A DNA stretch of 25,323 nt, taken from positions 15,468 to 40,790 of the forward strand of contig JAHYZB010000043.1 of NCBI GenBank assembly GCA_019424645.1. Direction: 5' to 3'. A model generated the notes under the pieces. It was given only the letters and a program-made list of their open reading frames with translations. It made no database searches and was not told where the DNA came from. Shown in pieces: positions 15,321 to 22,786 of this stretch. The stretch's first letter is position 1. Every line of letters begins with the position of its first letter. Origin of the DNA: Oxalobacter formigenes (GTDB lineage: Bacteria > Pseudomonadota > Gammaproteobacteria > Burkholderiales > Burkholderiaceae_D). Made by a program: the position numbers and the translations under genes.

Positions 15321-17357
15321 ATGTTTGAACTTTCTCCCCTACTGTTCGAGAATCTGCTCTATTCCGTCAAGTGTTTTGCGGCAGCCATGCTCGCCATTTA
15401 TCTGGCCCTGAAAATGGGCTTGCCCAAACCCTTCTGGGCAATGACGACTGTCTACGTCGTCTCAGCCCAGCCTTTTTCCGGAATCATCCGTTCTAGAAGC
15501 TTCTATCGTGTCATCGGCACTCTCATCGCCGCCATCGCCGTCGTCACCGGTTTCCCCCTCTTTTTCAATTACCGGATACTGTTTCTCATCATCGTCGCCT
15601 TATGGGTCGGCGGCTGTATATATCTCTCACTGATGGACAGGACACCCCGCTCATACATATTCAGGCTGGCCGCCTATACGGCAGGGATTATTGCCTTTCC
15701 ATTGCTCCAGAGCCCAGACGTCATGTCGGCGTCTGCTCCATTCGATCAGGCTCTTTCCCGCGTGGAAGAAATCATCCTGGGTATTCTCTGTGCCACCGTC
15801 ATCCACACAGCCTTCTTCCCCCGAAGTATTGACAAGAAACTGCTCTCCGGACTGGACAAATCCCTTTCCGATGCCCTTCAATGGCTCAGGGGCATTCTGA
15901 CAAACCAGTATCTGGAGAAAGGACGCCAACGCCTCAAATTGTCACAGGACATTACGGTGTCCCGTCTTCTGGCGACCCACGTTCCCTATGATCCCTCCAC
16001 GCTGCGATGGTATTCCCGGATCATCAACATATTTCACGACCGTCTTGCCTTGCTTGTCATGACCGGTGCCGAAATCGAGGAATATAAAAAAGATATGGAA
16101 AGATTTTATCCGGATTTGCTCACGGAGTATTGGCAAAAAATGAATGCCAACATAGCCGGGTGGAGCAAAACCGGCCCGTTTACCCATGAAAAAATCGAAT
16201 CGCTGCGAGGAGAAATAAGAGCACTTACCCCGAAAATCGATTCCGCTTCGTCATGGGATCAGTTCCTGTTATTGCATTATGCCGTCCTGCTTCACAAATC
16301 CGTCAATATCGTCGCATCCAGCCGCCACTGGCGGGACAGGATCGAAACAGAAAGAAAAAACGAAAAACCCGTCCGAAAGCCCTCCGCCACCTTCGTTTCC
16401 AACACTTTTTTGCAAACCGAAAAAAAACTCGCTTTCCGAACAGCCATGAGTGCGGCAATGGGTGCTGTTATCGGCTCTGTCGTCTGGATAATGAGCGGCT
16501 GGCAACAAGGTTCCAGCATCCCCATCTACGCATGCCTCATCTGCTGCATTTTTGCCATGGTCGACGATCCTGCCTCCTATGCAAAAGGAGCGTTCAAATC
16601 GATCCTGATCATGGTTCCGGTATGCATATTCTATTTATGGACAGTTCTTCCCTATACCAACTCCTTCGAAATGTTATGCCTTCTCCTGGCCCCTTTTCTA
16701 CTCACCATGGGTTACATCACCGCCCAACCCGTCTATGGATTACGCCCTTCCCTGATGGTCGCCGCCTTCTCCGGAATGCTGATGACATACGACCAGAGCA
16801 TTCCGAATGCCAGTGAAATCTTCAACAGTCAACTGGCACAACTGTTCGGTATGGGATTGGGCATCATACTGATAACCGTTTTCCGCCGGATCGATCTTGA
16901 AAAAATGGCGTATTATCTGGCAGAGGCCTGCTGGGTAGAGAATGCCTCCATCGGTCAGGCGGCAAAACCGCCGTCGATCCATGCACTTGCCGTCCGCATG
17001 ATTGACCGTATATCCCTCATCGTTTCACACCTGTCATCCGTAAAAGACCGTCAGCGGATAAGCTCACTCCACCTTATCAGGGACATATTGACCAGCATGG
17101 ACATGGCCGAACTCAAAAGGCTCGAATCCTTTTTCCATGAAAACGGAATACCGGTCGAAACCCTCATGGCTACCCTGAGTGATCATTTCCGCAAAAAACT
17201 GGACAATCCATCCCGTAGTCCAAACCCGATTCTCGCTCCTCTGGACTCCTGCCTTCACCAATTGGCCGCAATGGAAAACTCCCTATCCAGAAATCAGGCT
17301 ATTTCAACCCTGGTCGGCATACGCATCGATCTTTTTCCATCCGTTACGTTTACCTGA
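15321..17357 (+). CDS. FUSC family aromatic-acid/fusaric acid exporter
   Basis: 678 residues. The start at 15321 is set by an ideal AGGAGG five bases upstream. The frame opens earlier with a TTG but without a site. Layout is that of full-size FUSC pumps such as AaeB: a first membrane block (about 10–150) with KMGLPKPFWAMTTVYVVSAQ and GIIRSRSFYRVIGTLIAAIA, a soluble helical part (about 170–360), a second membrane block (about 372–520) with FRTAMSAAMGAVIGSVVWIM, and a cytosolic tail. These proteins export aromatic carboxylic acids or fusaric acid. It follows emrB by 94 bases, making an EmrA–EmrB–FUSC set. The adaptor could serve either pump. The protein lacks its own AaeA-like adaptor gene. Confidence 0.9.
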   Translation: MFELSPLLFENLLYSVKCFAAAMLAIYLALKMGLPKPFWAMTTVYVVSAQPFSGIIRSRSFYRVIGTLIAAIAVVTGFPLFFNYRILFLIIVALWVGGCIYLSLMDRTPRSYIFRLAAYTAGIIAFPLLQSPDVMSASAPFDQALSRVEEIILGILCATVIHTAFFPRSIDKKLLSGLDKSLSDALQWLRGILTNQYLEKGRQRLKLSQDITVSRLLATHVPYDPSTLRWYSRIINIFHDRLALLVMTGAEIEEYKKDMERFYPDLLTEYWQKMNANIAGWSKTGPFTHEKIESLRGEIRALTPKIDSASSWDQFLLLHYAVLLHKSVNIVASSRHWRDRIETERKNEKPVRKPSATFVSNTFLQTEKKLAFRTAMSAAMGAVIGSVVWIMSGWQQGSSIPIYACLICCIFAMVDDPASYAKGAFKSILIMVPVCIFYLWTVLPYTNSFEMLCLLLAPFLLTMGYITAQPVYGLRPSLMVAAFSGMLMTYDQSIPNASEIFNSQLAQLFGMGLGIILITVFRRIDLEKMAYYLAEACWVENASIGQAAKPPSIHALAVRMIDRISLIVSHLSSVKDRQRISSLHLIRDILTSMDMAELKRLESFFHENGIPVETLMATLSDHFRKKLDNPSRSPNPILAPLDSCLHQLAAMENSLSRNQAISTLVGIRIDLFPSVTFT

Positions 17358-17482
17358 AATCAGGAAACTCAACCGTCTTCCGCCAGTTTCACAAGCCATA
17401 TGGAATGGCCTGTGACACCCAGCCCGTCGCATGATTTTCCATAATGAAGAGCTTGCATGCCATTGAAAAGAACGGTAATTTC

Positions 17483-17500
17483 CCTGTTTTCAGAAACAGG
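17483..17500. promoter_or_regulatory. Inverted repeat in front of the toxin–antitoxin region
   Basis: CCTGTTT (17483–17489) and AAACAGG (17494–17500) are perfect complements around TCAG. The repeat lies just upstream of the antitoxin-like frame, where autoregulatory operators of toxin–antitoxin modules are normally found. A role as a weak terminator for the FUSC transcript is the alternative. Confidence 0.4.
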
Positions 17501-17508
17501 TTTCCAAA

Positions 17509-17694
17509 TTGAAAAAAGAATTGTCCATCTGTTCCGAACATCTCCTGTCTGACGCTTTCTGCCGTGCCGTACTGGAAGGAATCACTTGCGCCAATCAGGG
17601 AAAAATGGTCAATCATGCTCAAGTCATAACCTTATACAAAATACTTAAAATCCAGACATTGAGGTTAATGGAGTGCCAAAGAAAGAAACGCTGA
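17509..17694 (+). pseudogene. Degenerate antitoxin-like frame upstream of a RelE/ParE toxin
   Basis: The frame gives at most 61 residues from a TTG, with no ATG or GTG and no ribosome site at its start. Its middle, SDAFCRAVLEGITCANQGKM followed by VNHAQV, resembles the C-terminal part of ribbon-helix-helix antitoxins (pattern A-x-x-E-G-x-x-A-x-x-G-x-x-V-x-H-x-x-V). The expected N-terminal DNA-binding half is missing. After VNHAQV the sequence does not follow the usual WL-x-x-W-G ending. The short ATG frame at 17444–17512 (ending FRNRFPN, then stop) may be a frame-shifted piece of the original start. The frame overlaps the toxin start by 22 bases, as in real modules. It could also be a genuine but unfamiliar antitoxin using TTG. 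Confidence 0.45.
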
Positions 17695-17951
17695 TCTGGA
17701 CTTGTCTGGCACTAGCTGACAGAACCGAACTCTTTTATAGTTACAGTCATAAAGATGAGGCTATTTTCACCGATGAAACCATCGATGAAATCAGTGAATG
17801 CCTTGCCTTGCAAGAAACAATCGGCAAACCCGGCCGGATTGATGGAACGAGAGAAATAGCGATAACAGACAATATTATCCTCGTCTTTGATCAGGTAAAA
17901 AAACAAATCCGGATACTGCGAATACTCTTTGCGAAAGCCTTGCTAAAATAA
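17673..17951 (+). CDS. RelE/ParE-type toxin
   Basis: 92 residues from a GTG, with GAGG about nine bases upstream. The fold pattern fits RelE/ParE toxins: LIWTCLALADRTELFYSYSH (residues 7–26, two helices with the usual A-x-x-D), then a helix EISECLALQETIGKPGRIDG (40–59) and TREIAITDNIILVFDQVKKQ leading into IRILRILFAKALLK. The G-K-P-G-R-x-x-G-T-R-E segment is a strong family hallmark. The usual ending, a His followed a few residues later by Trp-Pro, is replaced by FAKALLK, so the toxin may be altered or inactive. By family it would cleave mRNA at the ribosome or inhibit gyrase, and sequence does not decide which. Its partner frame upstream looks damaged. Confidence 0.7.
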   Translation: MPKKETLIWTCLALADRTELFYSYSHKDEAIFTDETIDEISECLALQETIGKPGRIDGTREIAITDNIILVFDQVKKQIRILRILFAKALLK

Positions 17952-17978
17952 GGCCATGAACTTTTACTGAATGAACTT

Positions 17979-18545
17979 ATGTGCGGCCGCTTTGAAATCG
18001 ACCCCGACATCCCCGAACTGAAAACACTCATCAGCGGCAGTGGTCTGTCCCTGCAATATAAAACGGGAGAAATATTTCCGTCAGATACTGCACTTGTGTT
18101 CACGAGTAACGGGAATGACATCAGTCCCGTTTCCATGATCTGGGGATTTCCGAAATGGGATGGCAAAGGCATCATATTCAATGCCCGTTCGGAAACCGTT
18201 CACGAAAAACCGATGTTCAAAAATGCATTGACAAGACAGCGGATTGCAGTCCCCACCTCCGGTTTCTATGAATGGAAAGCTGAAGGAGGCCGTACGAAAA
18301 CGAAATATCTTTTTACCCATCCGACGGAAAACATCCTCTGGCTGGCCGGTATCTCATCCCGCTTCGGCAATGAGGACCGGTTTACGATTCTGACGACTTC
18401 GGCCAACGGCAGCATGGCTTTCTACCACCACCGGATGCCCGTCCTGCTGGAAAAAGAAGAAATTGAAGCATGGATCAACGGAAAGGATATCCGGCCTTTT
18501 CTCGACCGGACACCTCATTCATTAACTGTCACGAAAACCATCTGA
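17979..18545 (+). CDS. SRAP domain protein (YedK/HMCES-like), abasic-site DNA–protein crosslinker
   Basis: 188 residues. The catalytic Cys2 directly follows the initiator Met (MCGRF), which fixes the start because the Cys must become the N-terminus. The other active-site groups are visible: N68 in FNARSE (67–72), E98 in GFYEW (95–99), and H151 in YHHRMPVLL (149–157). By family knowledge the protein forms a stable thiazolidine link with abasic sites in single-stranded DNA, shielding them from breakage. The length is slightly short of the usual 200–230 but all motifs are present. It starts 28 bases after the toxin stop with no strong ribosome site. It ends convergently against the serine hydrolase, with a hairpin in the gap. 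Confidence 0.92.
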   Translation: MCGRFEIDPDIPELKTLISGSGLSLQYKTGEIFPSDTALVFTSNGNDISPVSMIWGFPKWDGKGIIFNARSETVHEKPMFKNALTRQRIAVPTSGFYEWKAEGGRTKTKYLFTHPTENILWLAGISSRFGNEDRFTILTTSANGSMAFYHHRMPVLLEKEEIEAWINGKDIRPFLDRTPHSLTVTKTI

Positions 18546-18554
18546 TCATCTTGT

Positions 18555-18580
18555 TTTCATTTATCGCCAGATAAATGGAA
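18555..18580. terminator. Hairpin between convergent genes
   Basis: CATTTATC (18558–18565) and GATAAATG (18570–18577) are perfect complements around GCCA. The pairing can be extended by T–A pairs outward. T bases precede it and A bases follow it, so it looks better as a terminator for the minus-strand hydrolase gene than for the plus strand. ATCTGAT is repeated on both sides (near 18540 and 18590). Confidence 0.55.
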
Positions 18581-18598
18581 TACAAAATCATCTGATTT

Positions 18599-19750
18599 TC
18601 AGAAACTTCTGTAAATCGCATTACGTACGTCTACCGAAACCACTTCATCCAGCGCCGTCGTCGTCATCGTCACCACCGACAGTTTTCTTGCCGGGTCAGC
18701 AAACCACTTGCTGCCGTAAACCCCTCCCCATGCCAGCGTACCGGCCGTTTGCGGCGTCACTGCCTCGACCGGATCGACCAGAACACCCCATCCCAGCGAA
18801 AATCCGAAACCGGGACGTGCCATCATATCCCCCAGCTGATTGGCCGACATCTGTGCCATCAATTCCTTTCCGACAATCGGTGATTCGCCCGTCCTGACCG
18901 TTTCCACCAGACGCATCAAATCAGATGCCGTTCCGACCAGCCCGACACCACCGGACGCATATTCCTCAGCATGAAAAGTCCTTTCCGGTGAAAAATGGAA
19001 ATAACGGTCATCGACGGAAGTCAGAAACTGGTCATCCTTCATTCGGGCAAGCTTGCCATTGTCTAGATAATAAGGCGCTGCCATCCTTGTCCGCTCGCTT
19101 TCCTCGGCATAAAAAGCCGTATCTGTCATCCCCAGCGGTTTCGTCACCAGTTCCGTCAGTGCCGTCTGGAAATCCGTCCCCTGCACTTTTGCCACAACAG
19201 CGCCCAACACATCCGGCCCGAGCGAATACAGCCATGAAGAACCCGGAGCGAAACAAAGCGGAGCGGAAGCCAGACGCTTCAGATTCTCTTCCAGCGACAA
19301 TCCCTTGATATCTAACCCGTCCGAAACACCAGCCCTTGCATAAGGGCCGTCTTCCTTTTGCGCCCATCGATAATCCAGTCCCGACATATGACACAACAAC
19401 TCCCTGATCGTGATAACCGGTACAAACCCGTTGGAGAGCTTTGGCGTGAAATACGGAAGCCATTTCGAAACGGAATCGTCCATGGACAGCTTCCCCTGTT
19501 CCACAAGCGCGGCCACGGCCAGACTGGTAAAGGCCTTGGAAATCGACGCCAGCCGGAAGAGCGTATTTTCCTGCATCGGCCGGTTTGCTTCCCGATCAGC
19601 CAGACCGGCAGCACGTCGATAGACCATTTCACCATCGAAAGAAACACAAACGAGCACGCCCGTTGCAAACCCTTCGGCAATATTCTTGTCAATAGCCGCA
19701 TCAACCGCCTTACCCAATACATCCTTACGAATTTCAGCAATACCCATCAT
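18599..19750 (-). CDS. Class C beta-lactamase-fold serine hydrolase (EstB-like)
   Basis: 383 residues, no signal peptide, so probably cytosolic. The nucleophile motif S-x-x-K is SISK at 69–72, in the context FRLASISKAFTSLAVAALVE. The second motif, usually Y-x-N, is Y175-S-L in WLYSLGPDVLGAVVAK, which is typical of EstB-type esterases rather than true AmpC enzymes. Near the end, TLAWGGVYGSKWFADPARKL carries W-G-G in place of K-T-G, again the esterase version. ITIRELLCHMSGLDYRWAQ matches the usual H-x-S-G-L segment. It most likely hydrolyses an ester or amide of unknown identity. The ATG at 19750 has AGGAG ahead. A second ATG follows immediately. It is monocistronic. Confidence 0.88.
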   Translation of the reverse strand: MMGIAEIRKDVLGKAVDAAIDKNIAEGFATGVLVCVSFDGEMVYRRAAGLADREANRPMQENTLFRLASISKAFTSLAVAALVEQGKLSMDDSVSKWLPYFTPKLSNGFVPVITIRELLCHMSGLDYRWAQKEDGPYARAGVSDGLDIKGLSLEENLKRLASAPLCFAPGSSWLYSLGPDVLGAVVAKVQGTDFQTALTELVTKPLGMTDTAFYAEESERTRMAAPYYLDNGKLARMKDDQFLTSVDDRYFHFSPERTFHAEEYASGGVGLVGTASDLMRLVETVRTGESPIVGKELMAQMSANQLGDMMARPGFGFSLGWGVLVDPVEAVTPQTAGTLAWGGVYGSKWFADPARKLSVVTMTTTALDEVVSVDVRNAIYRSF

Positions 19751-19903
19751 CCACTCCTGTCATCAAACCCGGCAATAGGAACGATTATAAAACGCCAGAT
19801 CCTGTTTTCGCATAAAACACGCATGAAAGCCCCGGATTGCCTTCCCATAAAAACAAATCGTTCTTATCGTCAAAAGGCCTGTTTTTTCATCAAAAAATCA
19901 CGT

Positions 19904-19931
19904 TATACTAATAAAATTCGCGTATCGAATT
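19904..19931 (+). promoter_or_regulatory. Promoter −10 and inverted repeat at the start of the 77-residue gene
   Basis: TATACT (19904–19909) is a good −10 element 39 bases before the start codon, although the −35 is poor. Right after it, AATTCG (19915–19920) and CGAATT (19926–19931) are perfect complements around CGTAT, at the expected transcription start. This could be an operator or a 5' hairpin. Confidence 0.45.
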
Positions 19932-19947
19932 CATGGAGTGATAAAAA

Positions 19948-20181
19948 ATGATCAAGAGATTCAAGAAAGACACGGTATATAGCGGCGAACTCCTCTTCGG
20001 TGGTTGTGGTGGACTTGAACGCAACAAAGTCACCATGCTGAAAAGAACCAAAAACTGGCTGGTTTATCACGAACAGTACGGTAAAATCGTTCGCAAAAGA
20101 AGGCAATACGCTACCGGATGGGGCGATTGTTTCACGACTCCATACGATGAATTTCATGCCTACTCGGTAGAGCCTTTTTAA
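19948..20181 (+). CDS. Small protein of unknown function
   Basis: 77 residues, basic, starting MIKRFKKDTVYSGELLFGGC. I do not recognise the family. Visible features are a basic N-terminus, a GGCGG turn with Cys20, a central KTNWLVYHEQYGK-like strand region (KNWLVYHEQYGKIVRKRRQY), a second Cys at 62 in GWGDCFTTP, and an aromatic-rich end (YDEFHAYSVEPF). No signal peptide or membrane segment is seen. It looks like a small compact beta-rich protein. Coding potential is supported by a GGAG site nine bases before the ATG, a TATACT −10 element with a hairpin at the likely start of transcription, and an intrinsic terminator after the stop, so it is an isolated, complete transcription unit. Confidence 0.65.
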   Translation: MIKRFKKDTVYSGELLFGGCGGLERNKVTMLKRTKNWLVYHEQYGKIVRKRRQYATGWGDCFTTPYDEFHAYSVEPF

Positions 20182-20241
20182 GGCAGGCGCGCCCTTTCAG
20201 GGGCAAACGCCGAAAAGAGTGTACGGTTTCAGGCTCCGTCC

Positions 20242-20275
20242 AAAAAAAGGCGCATTTCAGACAATGCGCCCGTTT
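20242..20275. terminator. Bidirectional intrinsic terminator
   Basis: GGCGCATT (20249–20256) and AATGCGCC (20263–20270) pair perfectly around TCAGAC, with seven A bases before and CGTTT after. On the minus strand the seven A bases become a T tract, giving a good terminator for the araC-family gene. On the plus strand it is weaker. Confidence 0.8.
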
Positions 20276-20291
20276 CATATCAGTCCGTTTT

Positions 20292-21170
20292 TCACGGTTT
20301 TTTACTCCGGTAATCTCGTGGTGAAAACCCCGTCTTCTCCCTGAAACACTTTCCGAAATAACTCACCTGATGAAAACCCGTGCGAGAGGCAATCTCACCG
20401 ACAGGCTTATCCGTTTCCTGTAACAGCATTGCTGCCTTTGAGAGGCGGTACTCCATCACATATTTATAAGGCGTCGTCTGCATGGAGAGCCTGAAACATC
20501 TCAGGCATTCCGACTTGCTGACGTTCGCACTCCCTGCCAGCCGTTCCAGTGATATTTCTTCAGCATAGTGGTTTTCAATATAGGCCAGAAATTGTCGCAT
20601 CCGCCTGCTGACCATATTTTCTTTTTTTCCCGTCGGCAAACTGATGTTTTTCCCGATTTGCAGCCAAAGGGACGTCAGAAAAACAAGCACTTCATATACA
20701 TAGAATTCGTTCCCGGTTTCCTCAAGAAAAGACAACTTTTGCAAAATCGACAAAATATGGTCACACCACAGGATACCTGGCACAAAACGATAGAACGGCA
20801 TATTCCTGTTTTCTACAAGGCTATCCACCAGTTTTTCAGCAGGACTCCCAAAATAAAATCGCAGAAAATAGTCAGGAAAAATAAAACTCTTGTAGTGACA
20901 GTCACCCGAGTTGTTAATGGAATGAACGACATTTTTGTTAATGAACAGTCCCTCACCTGCCGACAGTTTCAGCTCGTCATCCAGTGTCCGGACTTCTATT
21001 ACACCGTCGAGCACATAAACAAACTGCAAATCCTCATGCCAGTGCATGACCAGAAAACCCGGATTTCTCGGATAACTGCGGTCGTTGACGACATCCAGCA
21101 CCAGATACGGAAAATCAGTATCGGCATTCATATTGACCGAATTGACAAAAGCCGTCTTCCTGTTTGGCAC
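20292..21170 (-). CDS. AraC family transcriptional regulator with cupin sensor domain
   Basis: 292 residues from a GTG at 21170, with GAGGAG eight bases upstream. The N-terminal cupin (about 20–110) shows MHWHEDLQFVYVLDGVIEVR (42–61) with the His-x-His-Glu usual in AraC-type sugar or metabolite sensors. GEGLFINKNVVHSINNSGDC follows. The C-terminal AraC HTH pair (about 190–290) shows FLAYIENHYAEEISLERLAG, then SANVSKSECLRCFR, and GEIASRTGFHQVSYFGKCFR with the closing GFSPRDYR. It binds DNA as a dimer and responds to a small ligand not inferable here. The gene is divergent from ogt across an A/T-rich gap with inverted repeats, so control of ogt and its own gene is possible. Confidence 0.9.
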   Translation of the reverse strand: MPNRKTAFVNSVNMNADTDFPYLVLDVVNDRSYPRNPGFLVMHWHEDLQFVYVLDGVIEVRTLDDELKLSAGEGLFINKNVVHSINNSGDCHYKSFIFPDYFLRFYFGSPAEKLVDSLVENRNMPFYRFVPGILWCDHILSILQKLSFLEETGNEFYVYEVLVFLTSLWLQIGKNISLPTGKKENMVSRRMRQFLAYIENHYAEEISLERLAGSANVSKSECLRCFRLSMQTTPYKYVMEYRLSKAAMLLQETDKPVGEIASRTGFHQVSYFGKCFREKTGFSPRDYRSKKP

Positions 21171-21202
21171 TAACTGACTCCTCTTTAATCTGACGATATA
21201 TT

Positions 21203-21232
21203 AATAATATTCAGAATTTTATTAATATTATT
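21203..21232. promoter_or_regulatory. A/T-rich inverted repeat between araC-family gene and ogt
   Basis: AATAATATT (21203–21211) and AATATTATT (21224–21232) are perfect complements 12 bases apart within an almost pure A/T block, 33 bases upstream of the regulator's GTG. Such a block suits a promoter region or regulator site. No unique −35/−10 pair stands out. Confidence 0.35.
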
Positions 21233-21333
21233 TCATTTCTTTCCACGATAAAATCATAATTTCAACATAACCCATCAGGATTAGAAATTAACGGCTTATG
21301 CAATGCCGATGCCAGGAAAATGAAATACGTAAA

Positions 21334-21360
21334 AAGCCCAAAGGCTTCCGACTGATCGGA
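21334..21360 (+). other. Two adjoining small hairpins in the ogt leader
   Basis: AAGCC (21334–21338) pairs with GGCTT (21343–21347), then TCCGA (21347–21351) with TCGGA (21356–21360). The second is followed by CTATTTTG and then the ogt ribosome site. It could be a weak terminator or attenuator for transcription arriving from the left, or a translation-control structure. Confidence 0.35.
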
Positions 21361-21380
21361 CTATTTTGAGGGATGAAAAA

Positions 21381-21914
21381 ATGCACTATACCTGTCAATA
21401 CGCCTCCCCGTTAGGCGACATCACGATGGCCAGCAATGGCGAAAACCTGACCGGTTTATGGTTTAACGGACAAAAATATTTCGCCGACACGCTGGCAGCA
21501 GAAAACAGTGAAAAAGAACTGCCCATATTCGAACAGACGGCAAACTGGCTCGACGCCTATTTTCGTGGCGAAATACCCGACTTCATGCCTGCCTTGCATA
21601 TGGACGGTTCCCCGTTCCGTCAGATGGTATGGGAAATCCTGATGAAGATTCCATATGGCAAGGTCGTCACTTACCGGGACATTGCCCGGATGATTGTTGA
21701 AAAAACAGGGCAAAAAACCATGTCTGCACAAGCCGTAGGCGGTGCCGTCGGCCACAATCCTGTTTCCATCATCGTCCCCTGCCACAGAGTGGTCGGCACT
21801 TCGGGAAGCCTGACCGGATATGCCGGCGGGATCAATAAAAAGATAGCCCTTCTTTCTCTTGAAAAAGTCGACATGGTCCCTCTCTTCATTCCCAAAAAAG
21901 GAACGGCAATTTAA
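21381..21914 (+). CDS. ogt: Methylated-DNA–protein-cysteine S-methyltransferase
   Basis: 177 residues. The ATG at 21381 is preferred because GAGGGA lies eight bases ahead. A TTG five codons earlier overlaps that site. The active-site motif IVPCHRVVG places the methyl-accepting cysteine at 134. FRQMVWEILMKIPYGKVVTY (79–98) is the DNA-binding winged-helix start with the arginine-finger region. AVGGAVGHNPVSI (118–130) and TGYAGGINKKIALLSLE complete the domain. The enzyme removes alkyl groups from O6 of guanine by suicidal transfer to its Cys. There is no Ada N-terminal domain. The methyltransferase gene starts one base after the stop, so the two are co-translated. The AraC-type regulator is divergent from it. 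Confidence 0.93.
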   Translation: MHYTCQYASPLGDITMASNGENLTGLWFNGQKYFADTLAAENSEKELPIFEQTANWLDAYFRGEIPDFMPALHMDGSPFRQMVWEILMKIPYGKVVTYRDIARMIVEKTGQKTMSAQAVGGAVGHNPVSIIVPCHRVVGTSGSLTGYAGGINKKIALLSLEKVDMVPLFIPKKGTAI

Positions 21915-21915
21915 A

Positions 21916-22698
21916 ATGAAGCCTTCAAACATCGGCGCGATTCATCTCTCCTTCGGAATGCAGGCAGAGGAATTTGAAAAGTCGGGCATGTATTTCTCAA
22001 ACAGGGAATATCTCGACTATTGCGTGTCCGCTATCGAGCCTGCACCCACCGGTTCAGTATTGGAAGTGGCGGCGGGAACATGTGCCTGTGGACGCTCTCT
22101 TGCACCCTTTGTACAGACAGTCACCTGTCTGGATACAACTTCCGCCATGCTCGATATCGGGAAAAAAGAAGCGGAAAAGAGCCGTCTGAACAATATGGTT
22201 TTTGTAAAAGGACAGGCTGAAGAATTACCGTTTCTCGAAAACAGTTTCGATATCGTTATTTCAAGGCTGGCCTTTCACCATTTTCCCGACATCGAACCTC
22301 CTTTTAAGGAAATGGCCCGTGTCCTGAAAACTGGTGGAAAACTGGTATTGATCGATATGGAAGCACCTGAAGAACAGCTGCGCACAACAAGAGACAAAAT
22401 TGAATCCATGCGCGACCCTTCCCATACCAAAAACCTGAATCAGGCAGAGCTCCTGAAACTGTTTGCCGATCATTCGCTCTCCATTATGAAATGCGAAAAA
22501 ACAGAGATTCCAGTCGCGCTGGAAAACTGGATGGACCTGACAAAAACACCTCCTGTAACCAGAGCGAAAATCATCAGCTACATGGAATCGGACATAAAGG
22601 GGGAAGCAAAAACAGGATTCTCACCTTACCTGAAAGACAATAACATATTCTTCCGTCAGAACTGGACCATAATCATCGGCAAACAGATGGAAGTCTGA
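21916..22698 (+). CDS. Class I SAM-dependent methyltransferase
   Basis: 260 residues. Motif I is LEVAAGTCACGRSLA (residues 49–63), with the usual E-x-x-x-G-T-x-x-x-x. An acidic residue after the second strand (VTCLDTTSAMLDIGKK) would bind the ribose of SAM. GQAEELPFLENSFDIVISRL followed by AFHHFPD is the typical motif-III/IV pattern of the Methyltransf_11 (UbiE-like) group. The C-terminal part is divergent and would carry the substrate site. The substrate is unknown. The start ATG lies one base after the ogt stop. Longer frames reaching back into ogt are not supported. AAGGA is 13 bases upstream inside ogt. The tight coupling suggests a shared role with the repair gene, but no known link exists. 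Confidence 0.85.
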   Translation: MKPSNIGAIHLSFGMQAEEFEKSGMYFSNREYLDYCVSAIEPAPTGSVLEVAAGTCACGRSLAPFVQTVTCLDTTSAMLDIGKKEAEKSRLNNMVFVKGQAEELPFLENSFDIVISRLAFHHFPDIEPPFKEMARVLKTGGKLVLIDMEAPEEQLRTTRDKIESMRDPSHTKNLNQAELLKLFADHSLSIMKCEKTEIPVALENWMDLTKTPPVTRAKIISYMESDIKGEAKTGFSPYLKDNNIFFRQNWTIIIGKQMEV

Positions 22699-22786
22699 AA
22701 AACACGCTACAAAATGAAAACGGGCACATCGTCACCCGACAATATGCCCGCATACATTCAGAACAATCCTCTATCCCCGATACTTT

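Noticed and set aside
16253..16816. 187-residue plus-strand frame inside the FUSC gene
   Set aside because: Out-of-frame shadow inside a recognised membrane protein, with Arg/Cys/His-rich composition.
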